Of a DNA stretch of 64,000 bases, positions 43,610-54,249 are shown one piece after another; position 1 is the first letter of the stretch; every line of letters starts with the position of its first letter. The notes below the pieces were generated by a model that was not told the DNA's origin, did not search any database, and saw only the letters and a list, made by a program, of their open reading frames with translations. Location: the NCBI GenBank assembly GCA_963971575.1, contig OZ020618.1:3536501-3600500 (forward strand), in the 5' to 3' direction. Made by a program: the position numbers and the translations under genes. Origin of the DNA: Liopterus haemorrhoidalis. Lineage: Eukaryota; Arthropoda; Insecta; Coleoptera; Dytiscidae.

Positions 43610-45190
43610 ACTCAAAAACGGTTAAAGATACCGACCTAGGGTTAAAATTTTTGGTTTCTACGTTCTATTTGCAAGTGCTAAACTGTGACTGTTTGTCCGC
43701 TAAGCAAGGGCACGGACGTGAGTTCAATTCTGCTTATGTCGAATAATTTGTGTAAAAATATTTATACAAATTACAGATTCTGCTTAGCCGTTCGCAACCG
43801 GCTATAAACTATAGGTGCCTTTCTGTGTACGCTAAAATATGGACGTAATACTGACCATATTACTCCTGAATGTACATAGATTGAAAATATGGCCATAAAC
43901 CTGGAATCAGGAGACTTCGGCTCAACTCGGGCTGTCGCGCCAATGTTGATTATGATGATGACGTAGTTTATTTAGTGTAGAAAAAATTTCAGGCTTTAAT
44001 CGTTTAACGCGTTTTGAGATTACGACATTTTTTTTTTTTAAAGACAATTTACATTATTTGTGAAAATTGTGAATTAAAAACAAGCACAACTCAAAAACGG
44101 TTATAGATAACGACCTGCGGTTGAAATTTTTGGATTTTACGTTGTTTATTTAGTCTAGAAAAAATTTGATGCTGTAATCGTTTGACGAGTTTTGAGATTA
44201 TGACATTTCTTTTAATGGTATAATTTACATTATTTGTCAAAATTGTGAATATAAAAAAAATCACAAGTCAAAAACGGTTAGAGAAAACGACCTGAGGTTA
44301 GAATTTTTGGATTTCTCGTAGCTCATTTAGTCTAGAAAAAAAATTGTAGCCCTATTATTTTTCCGTATTTCAAAATTATGATAAATTTTAACATGGCGTG
44401 AATTATAGAAATTTTCACCTTCGCATGGACGTATCTCAAAAACGAAATTAGATAAAGACCTGCGGTTTAAATTTTTGAAATCTTGAGGTCCTAATTGACT
44501 TTTAACAAAATTATGAAAGAAAAAAAAAATTTGAAAATTTTTAATTTTTTTAATTTTTTTTTGAAAATTTTGATAATTCCTAACTAAAAAATGGTTAGAG
44601 ATACAAATCTGCGGTTTAAATTTTTAAAATTCTCATACATTGTTTAGTCTAAAAAAAAAAATAGGCTTTAATAAACTAATTATTAAGTTTTGTATGGGCA
44701 CTAATCCAAAACCCTTGAAAATGGTCAAAAATCGAAGAAATCGTAAGGGGTACCCCTTACGATTTTTTCGATTTTCGAGCAAAAATTTGTTGTCTCCGAT
44801 TTTATTGAAAATTAGTATAATTATGTATTTTTAGTCATAGATTAACAAATTTTGGTCTATTTTGAAGTTTGGGCAAAAGTTTTGGAGCTATTGACAAAAA
44901 ACTGATCAAAATCGGTTCTAACTCAAAAACAAGGAAAGCATTGATTTTTTAAATATTTTTTTCATAATACTCACCCCAAAATTAGCCCAAAACTATATTT
45001 TGGCTAAAATCAGATCAAAAAAATTTTTTGATCAAAATTTCAAAATGTTAGGAATTTAATTTTTTTTTTTTTTTTTGAAAATTGGTGTTATTATAGAATT
45101 TTAACCTTAAATCACAAATATATGGTCACTTTTGAGTTACGGTCTAAAGTTTTGACATTTTTGGCAAAAAAGTTAAAAAAAAGACAATAA
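43610..45190 (+). repeat. Diverged tandem-repeat block, unit about 145-190 bp
   Basis: The phrase CTCAAAAACGGTTAGAGATA, then ACGACCTGCGGTT and AAATTTTTGGATT, recurs at about 43610, 44087, 44268, 44432 and 44578, each followed by TTTAGTCTAGAAAAAA. After 44700 the repeat changes to units with a 48-bp palindrome (44728-44775) and T-rich runs. The first unit is split by a SINE (43695-43970). An inverted relative is at 53440-54240. No protein is encoded. Confidence 0.75.
43695..43970 (+). mobile_element. SINE-like repeat with (GAT)n tail, copy 2
   Basis: Near-identical in order to 26362-26640, with head TCCGCTAAGCAAGGGCACGG and tail CGCGCCAATGTTGATTATGA. It is inserted within the first unit of the tandem block: sequence interrupted at about 43675 (TTCTACGTTCTATTTG) resumes at about 43970 with GTAGTTTATTTAGTG. 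Confidence 0.75.
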
Positions 45191-45278
45191 AAAAAAGCTT
45201 AAAGCCGAAGAAGTGTGAGTCTGCCTCCTTTTTTAAACTATCTTTATATAATACTTACTTCTTATCTATCATCTATAT

Positions 45279-46146
45279 CAGTCGTTCTCAACCTTTTGGT
45301 CTTGCGGAACCTTTTTAGAATCAATTTCTATGGCGGAGCCTCTTAGGCCTATCCTATGTCACAAATTAATGGTGTTTAGAACTAATTTTACGGAAGAGAG
45401 CTCACTTATTGATAGATAGACAGATTTTTATAAAATGAAGCAAATAATCAAAATGACGCAGATTATTCAATCATCAACCAATCTCGCCAATCACATTCTA
45501 GCTAGAGTCAGAAATCACTCGGACATACAGTAGGTGGCCAAATTATTAGGGACAGCACACCCCCCTGTAATTTTCAAGTTTAAATGCATTTTGTGAGAAA
45601 ATAATTTTTTTTTAAATCATTTTTCTTCTATATTCTTGTTGCTGGTATCATTATTATTTTAAAAAGCGGGAGATCGCCCAATCTCCGACATAACGCAAAA
45701 GTCTGGATAGAAAACATGCCCAAACGCCTGGAAGCCGCAATTGCAGCAAAGGGTGGCATTACAAAATATTAAGATTTTACTTAATTTGTTAAATTAACAC
45801 TTTTTATACAAAAATAAATGATTATGAATAAGCAATTATGTCGTTTTATATTTTAAATAGAGCACTCTAATGAATAGAAATAAATACGAGACCCAAAGCC
45901 ACTTATTTCCTCATTAAATTCATTTGAAAATTACAAAAAATCTGCACTGTCCCTAATAATTTGGCCACCCAATGTATATTCAACTTGGCAAATTTTTGTT
46001 CAGGCTGTAAGTTTCAGTTTTCTTCTTTTGATTATGTTTTTTATTTCTAATTCTTTTGATTTTATTAAATTTTTATTAATTTTATTTCCTGGAACGGCTG
46101 TGGAGCTCTTAAGAAGTGCACGCGGAGCACAGGTTGAGAACCGATG
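45279..46146. mobile_element. hAT element with nested Tc1-type element
   Basis: Starts CAGTCGTTCTCAACC, ends in the complement of CATCGGTTCTCAACC, exact 8-bp duplication ATCTATAT (45271-45278 and 46147-46154). A 447-bp Tc1 derivative interrupts it. Confidence 0.92.
45528..45974 (+). mobile_element. Deleted Tc1-type element carrying the transposase C-terminus
   Basis: 28-bp inverted ends CAGTAGGTGGCCAAATTATT / CATTGGGTGGCCAAATTATT, both continuing AGGGACAG; flanking TA on each side. The interior retains the last codons of a Tc1-type transposase, ENMPKRLEAAIAAKGGITKY and stop (about 45709-45771). SMP.R...VI.AKG is the usual end of this family. The rest of the gene has been deleted. Confidence 0.9.
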
Positions 46147-46154
46147 ATCTATAT

Positions 46155-46920
46155 TAATAAAATTAAAAGCTATATCACTTTTTTATTTTTTCAGTTTTTA
46201 ATCAGATAGGTATATATATTTTGGAGCTATGAGGAGAGCTACCTATAAACAACGTATGTCACATATTATTTATTTAACATAAAAAATATATACAAAAGTA
46301 TATCAAAAATACATCATTACAGAGTACGGGGAAATATTACAAACTGGGTACTCCAGCTAGTCTTATTATAAAATCAAAGATTTTTGTTATGATTGCGCCT
46401 TTAATTTATCTCTATGGTTGTTTTTATAGTCTAAGTTAGTTTAAGTTTATTTTATATAATATCTAAAGTCTAACAACTAAATTTATATCACCAAATGTTC
46501 AATTATAAACAATAGTAATTTGGAAAAGTTTTAATAAACACATTAATTTTGTAAATTACAAAACTTTAGAAATTAATTGAGGTTATGTAAAAACTTAAAA
46601 CACAAACAACTTGCATTAAAATTAGAACTGATGATAAAATAAAAGCCCGAATAGGAAGATAAATAGGATTAAAGATTTAGCTTAAAACTGTGAAGTCCAC
46701 ATTTGTCAGAATCCATGTTTCGGAGCATGACAAAAACCAATCGCCACAAAAATAATGTTTCAGAAATGAATAGGACACACACATACACTAAATAAATCTG
46801 ACAACACTCTCACCAAATAGACACTTGAATGGAATCCTTAGGGAACGCATAGAAAAGATAGACCAGGCATTACCTAGAACAGATCCAGATAAGATGTCGC
46901 CGATTGGGTTGCTCTGGCCA
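46155..46920. other. No gene recognised
   Basis: AT-rich; nothing supported. Confidence 0.5.
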
Positions 46921-46924
46921 AGAT

Positions 46925-47225
46925 GTAATACACAACATTTGGACGTATTCAGTGGGGGCGACTAATTGTCACACTACTTCTCAACGATATTAAGGTCCTG
47001 TTGTAAGAGAAACCAGTTGCCCCCAACTGTTGTATATTTTAAAATCGTCAGTAAACATTTGGTGCCTGGAAGATATGTTTAAAATTATATCAGCCACAAA
47101 GATGAGAAACAGTATAGGTCCAAACACCGTGCCTTGTGGCACTCCACTTAAAACTTATTGGGGGTTAGACTGTTCGGATCCTATGCGCACCAGGAATGTG
47201 CTGTTGCTTAAAAAAGTTCCGATCT
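46925..47225 (-). pseudogene. LINE reverse transcriptase core fragment
   Basis: The minus strand reads SGVPQGTVFGPILFLIFVAD followed by IILNISS and FTDDFKIY. SGVPQG..LGPLLFLIFI.DI and FADD.K(I/L)Y are the central blocks of jockey/CR1/LOA-type reverse transcriptases; the A of FADD has become T. Both catalytic aspartates remain, but the frame is broken soon after and no flanking domains survive. Confidence 0.82.
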
Positions 47226-47289
47226 CAGACTTTTTTTCCAAAAAAAAAAAAAAAAAACTATATAAACAACGGTTTAATATGCTATAGAT

Positions 47290-47566
47290 CAGTGTTTCTC
47301 AACTAAAAACGTAACGCGGACCAGTAAAATATTTAATTTTATACCGCGAACCCCTAAATATAAATGTACTATTAAACAAATTGTGTATGTGAACTTTACA
47401 TACTATATCTTAGTAATAAAAAATCGTTGAAAAATGAACAAAATACACAGAAAAGATAAAAAAATGAAAAAAATCTCAAAAATAATAATTTATAAGCCTT
47501 TCGCGGGCCACAAAAATTTTGCTAAGGACCACCAGTGGTCCGCGGATCACCAGTTGAGAAACACTG
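47290..47566. mobile_element. hAT MITE, 277 bp
   Basis: Perfect 15-bp inverted ends CAGTGTTTCTCAACT, exact 8-bp duplication CTATAGAT (47282-47289 and 47567-47574). Subterminal GCGGACCA and TGGTCCGCGGATCACC motifs. Non-coding. Confidence 0.95.
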
Positions 47567-47824
47567 CTATAGATTATTTATTATTTATTTCGATTTGTTA
47601 GTTTTTGCAGTACAAAGAATAAAAATGTAATTTATTTACTTTTAAATGATTTGTATTTCCATAATTAAATTGCATAACTGTTATTAAAACCTTAATTTCT
47701 TTAAAAAAAAATGTAAAAATGAACCCGAAAACCGGGGTTGCAATTTTTTTTTGAGAACTCTACACCTAATTGAACCCTATTAATTATACTAAAACCAAAG
47801 CCTTCAAAAATTTTTGGGGTTTCC

Positions 47825-47940
47825 CGGCTCTGGTCTTGGTTCATCGTTGGCTACCGCCCGCTCCCCTGTCACTACCCCGCCGCGTATATTCTTGGTTCAC
47901 CGTTGACTACCGCCTGCGCCCCTTTCTCACCTTAACGTTC
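47825..47940 (+). repeat. GC-richer tandem duplication, about 56-bp unit
   Basis: Two units share TCTTGGTTCAYCGTTG, CTACCGCC and GCKCCCCT. GC content is far above the neighbourhood. No known element; the + frame crossing it has no domain. Confidence 0.6.
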
Positions 47941-48164
47941 AAAAAAACATTAGTTATGTTTTTCTTGAAACAATATTATATTTACCGGCATACTGGAACT
48001 CAGCTCTTTCATTTAAGCCAATAAACATCAAAATCGGTTCAGGGTTTTTTTGCACAATTTCAGTAACACTTTGGAATTTTATATAAAGAAGTTTTTGTAT
48101 GTTGTTTCAACTCAAATTAGGCATAATTCGAGTTAAAACACTTAAGTATTTTTTTAGCAAGAGT

Positions 48165-48355
48165 TATAATATCAGTGGTTGGCTGTCCTGCGTTTTCTCA
48201 CGATGTTGGTCCCATTGAGAGATTGACATCCATTTACTTATACCTCCGATTGACATAAAACAGCTGGTTTAAAGGGGCAATCGGGAGGTCTATGTTCAGC
48301 AGTGGACGAATTCGGCTCTTAGATTATTATGATGATGGGTATTATTTTAAGAATG
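48165..48355 (+). repeat. RTE-type LINE 3' end
   Basis: GGGAGGTCTATGTTCAGCAG followed by TGGACG and a TGATGATG tail is a common 3' end of RTE/CR1-like insect LINEs. The upstream part (ATATCAGTGGTTGGCTG to GTTGGTCCCATTGAGAG) occurs again at 48568-48655, followed there by a different sequence. Confidence 0.55.
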
Positions 48356-48567
48356 CAGGAGAATCTTACTTTTTCTGTCCCTTCTCACTATATATCTCTC
48401 TCTTTTAATAATTCCTCTCTCATTCTCTTTTTTGGATCGAATTACTCAGATAAATCATTAGTAACATAGCATGTCTAAAGTATTTAAATACCGTGCCTAA
48501 CTATCCTAGGTCTGCTATCTCGATTGCTCGGTAATAAATTTCATGAACACTTTGAAATTTATAAAGT

Positions 48568-48660
48568 AGGGAGTTATAATATCAGTGGTAGAGGTGTGTT
48601 GGCTGCCCTGTGTTTTCCCACGATGTTGGTCCCACTGAGAGACTGACACCAACAAACCAA
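48568..48660 (+). repeat. Second partial copy of the 48165 repeat
   Basis: Shares GAGTTATAATATCAGTGG, GTTTTCCCACGATG and TTGGTCCCACTGAGAGA-type sequence with 48165-48225, about 400 bp away. It stops before the GAT tail. Confidence 0.6.
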
Positions 48661-48778
48661 CACGCATTGGCTTCTAGTTTAGGGTTAATTTAAGAAATTA
48701 GTAATTTTAGAAAACGAAATAATAAATTAAAATTTAAAAATGGATTTACGTAGTATTAAAAAATATTTCGATCTAGTC

Positions 48779-48962
48779 TTTCCAGCTTCAATTAAACCTC
48801 TAGGTAACTATCTGACAGATAAGGTTATGCGATACTTTCTGTACTAAATAAATGTCATGCCGTCTTTCAATACAAATTTATCTATCGGCTAATTATCTAA
48901 CGGATTGAATTCACTGATTGGTATTGACATTTATTCAACAGATGAAGTTCTAGATATATTTT
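48779..48962. mobile_element. GATA-palindrome MITE, copy 3 (3'-truncated)
   Basis: Follows the order of the complete copies from GTCTTTCCAGCTTCA through AGGTAACTATCTGACAGATA to TTGACATTTATTCA, then breaks off near 48962 before the right inverted end. Confidence 0.7.
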
Positions 48963-48964
48963 CA

Positions 48965-49620
48965 CTAAATAGATCAAATGTGGTTAAACGGTTGATGTTG
49001 ATAGGGAACAAGCGCCACTTCTCACTTACTTGAGCTACAGAAGAACTCAAATTGGAAGTAAAAAATTAAGGATATTTCACTAATTAGGTTTTATAAGAAA
49101 TATTTCCTAGTTGACAAATTTCCGAAACTCTCTTTTGCTCAAAAAAGAATTACGCTTTTTGATAGCACTTACAAATGTGAGCAGTTATTTTCTCGGCTGA
49201 ATCAAAAACAAGGACCCGAATAACGGATTTGCACCTAGAAAACACGTTGCATGTTGCTACATCAGTTGTTTCCCCGAACAATGACAAACTTGTGAGCAAT
49301 ATGAAGTCCCAACCGTCCCATTTAAATTAAATAAACATTTTGTTCTTATTTAACAATATTTATGCATTATAAAATATTTTAATTTTTTCTTGTGTTTTTT
49401 TTTTTTTTATTAAAGTTATGAACTTATATATATTTTTGTATAGTTTAGAAAAATTAGATTGTTTTATTTTTTTATAATAAAGACAATTTCAGTGCAGTAA
49501 TTTAAAAGAAAAAAACTGTTAATTCTAAAAAAAAGGTCGTTAAAAAGTGGCCCTCGGTCTTTTGGAGCTTAATTTTTATATATAAACGATCGTTTAAGGA
49601 CTGCTTCAACACTTTACAGA
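48965..49620. other. No gene recognised
   Basis: Around 49080-49330 the sequence has a coding-like look (for example CGAACAATGACAAACTTGTG) and may be a decayed zinc-finger or transposase piece, but no domain could be named. Confidence 0.35.
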
Positions 49621-49716
49621 TTAAAACCCTTTACCGCATAGTGTGCCATATATGGCACATTCCGATTTTTATTTTTTATATTACTTTTAAAACTGAATCA
49701 GAACGTTACTTCATGA

Positions 49717-49902
49717 ATGTTCATATATGCCACATACATAGCAATGGATCCTGCAGTATCTCAAGTAATGGGCTGCAATAGATTTAAGGATATCAAACGG
49801 AATTTGCACTTCAACGATAACTCTGAATTTATTGAGAAAGGACAACTAGAAGATACGACCTTTTATTTCAACAATTTGAGGGCGACTGCTTTTAATCCCT
49901 AA
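49717..49902 (+). pseudogene. piggyBac transposase fragment
   Basis: The frame contains MDPAVSQVMGCNRFKDIKRN followed by LHFNDNSEF and a later LRATAFNP. The block V...M..NRF..I.R.LHF.DN is diagnostic for the DDE_Tnp_1_7 (piggyBac) family N-terminal side. About 60 of the usual 550-600 residues remain; all catalytic aspartates are missing. Confidence 0.82.
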
Positions 49903-50052
49903 TGAAGAACACCTAACAACTGACGAGCAAATAATACGGAATCATTTTCTTTTGTAACATAATGTAGAATCATAATGTTCCATGTATGGCACAAACCCTA
50001 AATTATTATTTTAACTATTATTTTTTCATAAAAATAATAATTAATATTTTAA

Positions 50053-50315
50053 GGCCCGGTTTTTCCACCTTCAGAGTCTTCAAGTTCCAGGTAACTATCT
50101 GACAGATAAGGTTATTTGTAACTTCATCTGCTGAGTAAATGTCATCCCTTCTTTCTATACAAATATATCTATCGGATAGTTATCTAACAGATAGTGAGAC
50201 TGACGTATTAGATTCACTGACTGGTATTGACATTTATTCAGCAGATAAAGTTATAAATATCCTTATCTGTCAGATAGTTACCTGGGACTTTATCTGAAGG
50301 TGGAAAGATTGGGCC
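50053..50315. mobile_element. GATA-palindrome MITE, copy 4 (complete, nested)
   Basis: 263 bp, ends GGCCCGGTTTTTCCACCTTC and the complement of GGCCCAATCTTTCCACCTTC, flanked by TAA on both sides (50050-50052, 50316-50318). The exact 3-bp TAA duplication supports PIF/Harbinger. It sits inside the piggyBac-type element, so it is the younger insertion. Confidence 0.87.
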
Positions 50316-50455
50316 TAAATATATTTATTTAATTAATTTTTCTCGAAGAATCAGCAAGAATCAATTCCTAATGCCCAAGAATTATTTCAGCCAAAAATAA
50401 AAATTCATGCAGTAAAGGGTTAAGATGGAGGATATACAATACTCAACGAGACAAA

Positions 50456-50496
50456 GAGAGCGAGCGAGATAGAGATAGAGAGGGAGAGAGAGATAG

Positions 50497-50551
<55 letters not shown>
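50456..50551 (+). repeat. (GA)n microsatellite
   Basis: An impure GAGAGATAGA-type run becomes a pure (AG)n tract of about 45 bases at 50500-50551. Confidence 0.95.
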
Positions 50552-50553
<2 letters not shown>

Positions 50554-50554
50554 T

Positions 50555-51025
50555 AAGTGAAAAAGAACGAAAACAACCACCATAAAAATTTGTTAAATAC
50601 TAAAAATACTCTATTTAAATATTTCATCTTTAATTTGACTTTATTCTTCTTGGCAATGAAAGAAAGTCATAAAAGTAAATATTTAAAGCATATTTACTCT
50701 AGAGCAAAGGCATTCTTGATCATTGTGCGTTTGCAGAAGAGGGAGAATGAAAAAAACTTAATGTTCGTTTCGCATTCAAAAGTAAGGTGAGTTGATATGG
50801 GAGGAAATCGCAAGGTAAAGTTACCCTATCTCTCTCGATGGCAATGGTTGACAGCTAACGGCCCGGAAAAAAGACTATTACAATGCAGCACAGTCTGCTG
50901 ATGAATATTTTACTGGCGTTCATCTGCACTTACAGATATCATGCGTTAACGGCTTACGTGACTCAAAATTATAAATATAATAACACCAAAAAGAAGATAT
51001 AATAATAAAGAAGATAACATTTTAA
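50555..51025. other. No gene recognised
   Basis: The + frame at 50557-50790 is lysine-rich and without a known domain; probably chance. Confidence 0.45.
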
Positions 51026-51030
51026 CACTA

Positions 51031-52448
51031 AAGCTGCGTTCACAGTTCTAAAATTAATTAAATATGCACTATGCGTTGTGGATAATAATAATAATTATAA
51101 TAATAATAATATATTTATTGACTTAACAGGTCTACAAGTATGAAATGCGGATTTTTTTTTCAAAATTGCCGCGCAAACAGAGTGTATAGTTCAAAGTTTC
51201 AACACATATGGCGTTTTGTTAAGTTATCATTAATTGTCAAATGCGTATAGGTTATAATTTGAAAAGTGATCATATAGTTTGGTTTTACTGTGTTAAAAAT
51301 GTCAATTTTTGTGCCAAATAAAGAGCATTCGCGGACAGTACTACTGTTTTGTTTTCATTTGAAAAAAACTGCTGCTGTATCATACCGACTGCTTCGAGAA
51401 GCTTATGGTGAATATGCTCCATCGCAAGATACGTGTGAACGATGGTTTCGGCGTTTCAAAAGTGGTGACTTTGATTTTACAGACAAAGAACATGGAAAAC
51501 CTCCAAAAAAATATGAAGATACAAAATTGGAAACATTGCTACAGGAAGACGATAGTCAATCACAAAAACAACTAGCAGAGCAGTTAGGCGTTAGTCAACA
51601 AGCTGTTTCCAATCGCCTACGAGAGATGGGTAAGATCCAGAAAGTCGGCAGATGGGTTCCACATGCATTGAATGAGAGGCAGATGGAAAAACGCAAAAAC
51701 ACTTGTGAAATTTTGCTTGCACTATACAAAAGAAAGTCTTTTTTACATCGTATCATTACTGGCGATGAAAAATGGATTTATTTTGAAAATCCCAAACGCA
51801 AAAAATCATGGGTGAACCCAGGCTCACCATCCACATCAACTGCAAGACCGAATCGCTTTGGCAAAAAGACAATGCTCTGTACTTGGTGGGACCAAAAGGG
51901 TGTGGTCTATTATGAATTGTTAAAACCTGGTGAAACAGTTAATACCCAACGCTACCAACAACAACTGATCGAATTGAACCATTCGCTGCTCATGAAACGA
52001 CCAGAATACGACAGAAGACAGCACAAGGTAATCTTTCTTCACGATAACGCTCCATCACATAAGGCAAAAGCAGTTTGCAACACATTGGAGGCACTCAAGT
52101 GGGAAGTGCTACCCCATGCCGCTTACTCACCAGACTTGGCCCCGTCAGATTACCACTTGTTCGCATCGATGGGTCACGCACTTGCCGAGCAGCACTTTTG
52201 TTCATATGAAAATGTGAAAGAATGGCTAGATGAATGGTTTGCGGGGAAAGGGGAAGAGTTCTACTGGCGAATTATTCACAAACTGCCAGTCCTGCCTATT
52301 CAAATCCACTGCCTACAACTCATAATCTATTAAATTAAGAGCTGCGAACGGTCACTTGAGTTACCATATGATAAACTTGTTAGTGACAATCTACAGTACA
52401 CAAGTCATAGCGTATAATCTACTAATTTTAGAGCTAAGAACGCAGCTT
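51031..52448 (+). mobile_element. Near-complete mariner element, copy C
   Basis: The inverted ends begin AAGCTGCGTTC and continue CTAAAATTA and CTATG..TTGTG over about 45 bp with roughly a dozen mismatches. TA precedes the left end (51029-51030); the right flank is CA, a mutated TA. The 5' leader has an (ATAATA)n expansion at about 51085-51110. The 3' end alone occurs again at 54250-54358. Confidence 0.9.
51299..52333 (+). CDS. Mariner transposase, intact core, altered C-terminus
   Basis: A 344-residue frame from the ATG at 51299. Residues 1-110 hold the two HTH domains (LREAYGEYAPSQDTCERWFR; LAEQLGVSQQAVSNRLREMG) with the linker motif KVGRWVPHALNE. The DDE domain shows GDEKW (first Asp, about residue 157), HDNAPSH (second Asp, about 249) and SPDLAPSDYHLF, with exactly 34 residues between the second and third Asp: DD34D. 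No stop or frameshift interrupts it. After IHKLP the usual ERW.KC..S.G.YF end is replaced by about 18 unrelated residues, as if a short deletion had fused the frame to 3' UTR. It could encode catalytically competent protein, but whether it is active without the native tail is unknown. Closest to the vertumnana/irritans-type mariners by memory. Confidence 0.93.
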   Translation: MSIFVPNKEHSRTVLLFCFHLKKTAAVSYRLLREAYGEYAPSQDTCERWFRRFKSGDFDFTDKEHGKPPKKYEDTKLETLLQEDDSQSQKQLAEQLGVSQQAVSNRLREMGKIQKVGRWVPHALNERQMEKRKNTCEILLALYKRKSFLHRIITGDEKWIYFENPKRKKSWVNPGSPSTSTARPNRFGKKTMLCTWWDQKGVVYYELLKPGETVNTQRYQQQLIELNHSLLMKRPEYDRRQHKVIFLHDNAPSHKAKAVCNTLEALKWEVLPHAAYSPDLAPSDYHLFASMGHALAEQHFCSYENVKEWLDEWFAGKGEEFYWRIIHKLPVLPIQIHCLQLIIY

Positions 52449-52449
52449 C

Positions 52450-52955
52450 ATACTATGCAGCTGAGCTACAGCCGTCCAAGTAAAGTGCGGGTGTTATATG
52501 TGCCAAAATAATTTTGATTTATTTTTTAAAATTGCCCCAAATAAATTCTTAGTAATAGTGTGTTGTTTCTTCACATGTTTCTTTGTTAGAAAAGTTCAAT
52601 AAACAGTTTTTTACTTTGAAGTTATTCTCAAACATCTGCCAATAATTTTCTTTGTTTATTTTTAAAGAAACATATCAAATAAATAAGAAAAATAAGAAAT
52701 ATTGAGCTTCTTTTCCAAGTGACAAATTTTATTCCACTTGGAACAAATCCAAACATTAAATTATAATGCGTTTCAGGAATTTATTTATTATTTTTTGTGT
52801 AATATGTTATGCAAAACCACATATAGAACGCTGCAAAATAAAAAACGCTACGAAATTATGAATACTTCAAGAAAATTTTTTTGTTTTACTTTTTATAAAG
52901 GCCAATTTTAAGATGGGGAGTCTAAAAAATATATTTAAAGTGCCCTCTAATATGT
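52450..52955. other. No gene recognised
   Basis: AT-rich; nothing supported. Confidence 0.5.
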
Positions 52956-52959
52956 ATAT

Positions 52960-53430
52960 ATATTGTCGGAAACCTCTTCTACCATTGGGTGTAGAGGTTG
53001 TTCTTTTCAGTGTAATTCTTTTATGAAGTTTCGCCACTCCTGTCTTATTGTGAGCCTTATTTTCTGCTTCTTTCCATGTCAGTCCTTTCTTATCTAGGAT
53101 TTGTTCCATGTTTTATGAGGTCTTCCTCTTGGTCTGCTTCCTGAAGTTCTTGCTAGCTATATATTTTTTGTCGGTCTTTCTTGCTTCATTCTTGTGATGT
53201 GTCCATACCATCTTAATTTCTGTCTGTCTATTGTTTTTTCTACTGCTTCTATCTGTAGCTCTTCTCGTATTGTTTCACTCTTTATTCTGTCAAGTTTAGT
53301 GACACCCTCAACTCTTCTTAAAAATTTCATTTCTGCAATTTGAACTTTGCTCTTGAGCCGATCGGAAAGTAACCAGGACTCGTAGCTATATGTTAATATG
53401 GGTAGGTAAATCCCTATCATATAAATTTTT
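52960..53430 (-). pseudogene. LINE ORF2 C-terminus
   Basis: The minus strand reads LPILTYSYESWLLSDRLKSK, AEMKFLRRVEGVTKLDRI, REELQIEAVEKTIDRQKLRW and YGHITRMKQERPTKNI, then in other frames SRPRGRPHKTW and LTWKEAENKAHN. This is the standard order in R2/RTE-like LINE C-termini (LTYG.E.W; AEMKFLR...G; RR.LRWYGH..RM; RGRP...W). Frameshifts mark decay. A (TATA)n run closes it near 52960. Confidence 0.8.
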
Positions 53431-53439
53431 TTAAATATA

Positions 53440-54240
53440 GTAATGTCCTGTCAGTTTTTTTTTTGAATTTATTCAAAAACGGTAAACCGTAGCTTGTAAT
53501 GGAGAATATTTTTGAGATCTACGACTCAAAATACATAATTATACACATTTTGAAGTAAATCGGAGAGAAAATTTTTTTGCTCCAAAATCGAAAAAGTCGT
53601 AAGGGCTACTCCTTACGATTTTTTCGATTATGGGCCATTTCCAAAGGTTTTGTTTGACGATTCGTATTTATTGTAAAAGTTGGGTTATTAATGCCCCAAT
53701 TTTTTTCTAGACTAAACAATATATGAAGATTTCAAAAATTCAAACCGTGGTTCTCTATATTTTATTGTTCTTATGTTAGATTTTTTTGAAATTTCAAAAA
53801 AAAAAACGGAAAATTAAAAATTTGTAAATTTTTTGTTTGTTTGGGATTTGCTTCACAATGAATCCTAAGGCCTTCGAATCTCTGGATTTCAAAAATTTCA
53901 ACCGCAGGTCTCTGTCTCATGTAGATTTTGAGGTACGGTCTTTCGAAAATGAAATATTTACAAATTTTCAAAACTACACGGATCAAAAATGTGTCATTTA
54001 AGGAGGGCCTTATTTTTCATCTTGGTAGAAAAAGGTCCGTAGATTTCAAAAATTCAAACCGCAGGTCCTTATATTTTATTATTCATAAGTTATGATTTTT
54101 TTAAAATTTTATGAAAATAAAAATTTACCAAAAAATTTTTTTGTAAGGGAGTTGCTTTATAATATATCCTGAGGCTCTTAAGAACCTTAGGATTTCAAAA
54201 ATTCCCACTGCAGGTCCCTATTTATTGTAGTTACGATCTT
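53440..54240 (-). repeat. Inverted relative of the 43.6-45.2 kb tandem block
   Basis: AAAATTCAAACCGCAGGTC-type phrases recur at about 53740, 53890, 54045 and 54190. They are reverse complements of the GACCTGCGGTTNAAATTTTT unit of 43610-45190. The palindrome TCGTAAGG...CCTTACGATT at 53590-53630 is the counterpart of that at 44728-44775. Confidence 0.72.
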
Positions 54241-54249
54241 TTTAAAATT

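Larger units (their letters stand above)
49625..50419 (+). mobile_element. piggyBac-type element with nested MITE
   Basis: Left end TTAA then AACCCTTTACCGCAT; right end ATGCAGTAAAGGG then TTAA (50420-50423). TTAA target sites and CCCTTTACYGCAT inverted tips are piggyBac features. A GTGCCATATATGGCAC palindrome lies near the left end and CCATGTATGGCAC further right. It carries a transposase fragment and a complete GATA MITE. Confidence 0.8.

Noticed and set aside
47030..47287. 85-codon + frame
   Set aside because: Antisense of the reverse transcriptase fragment on the minus strand.
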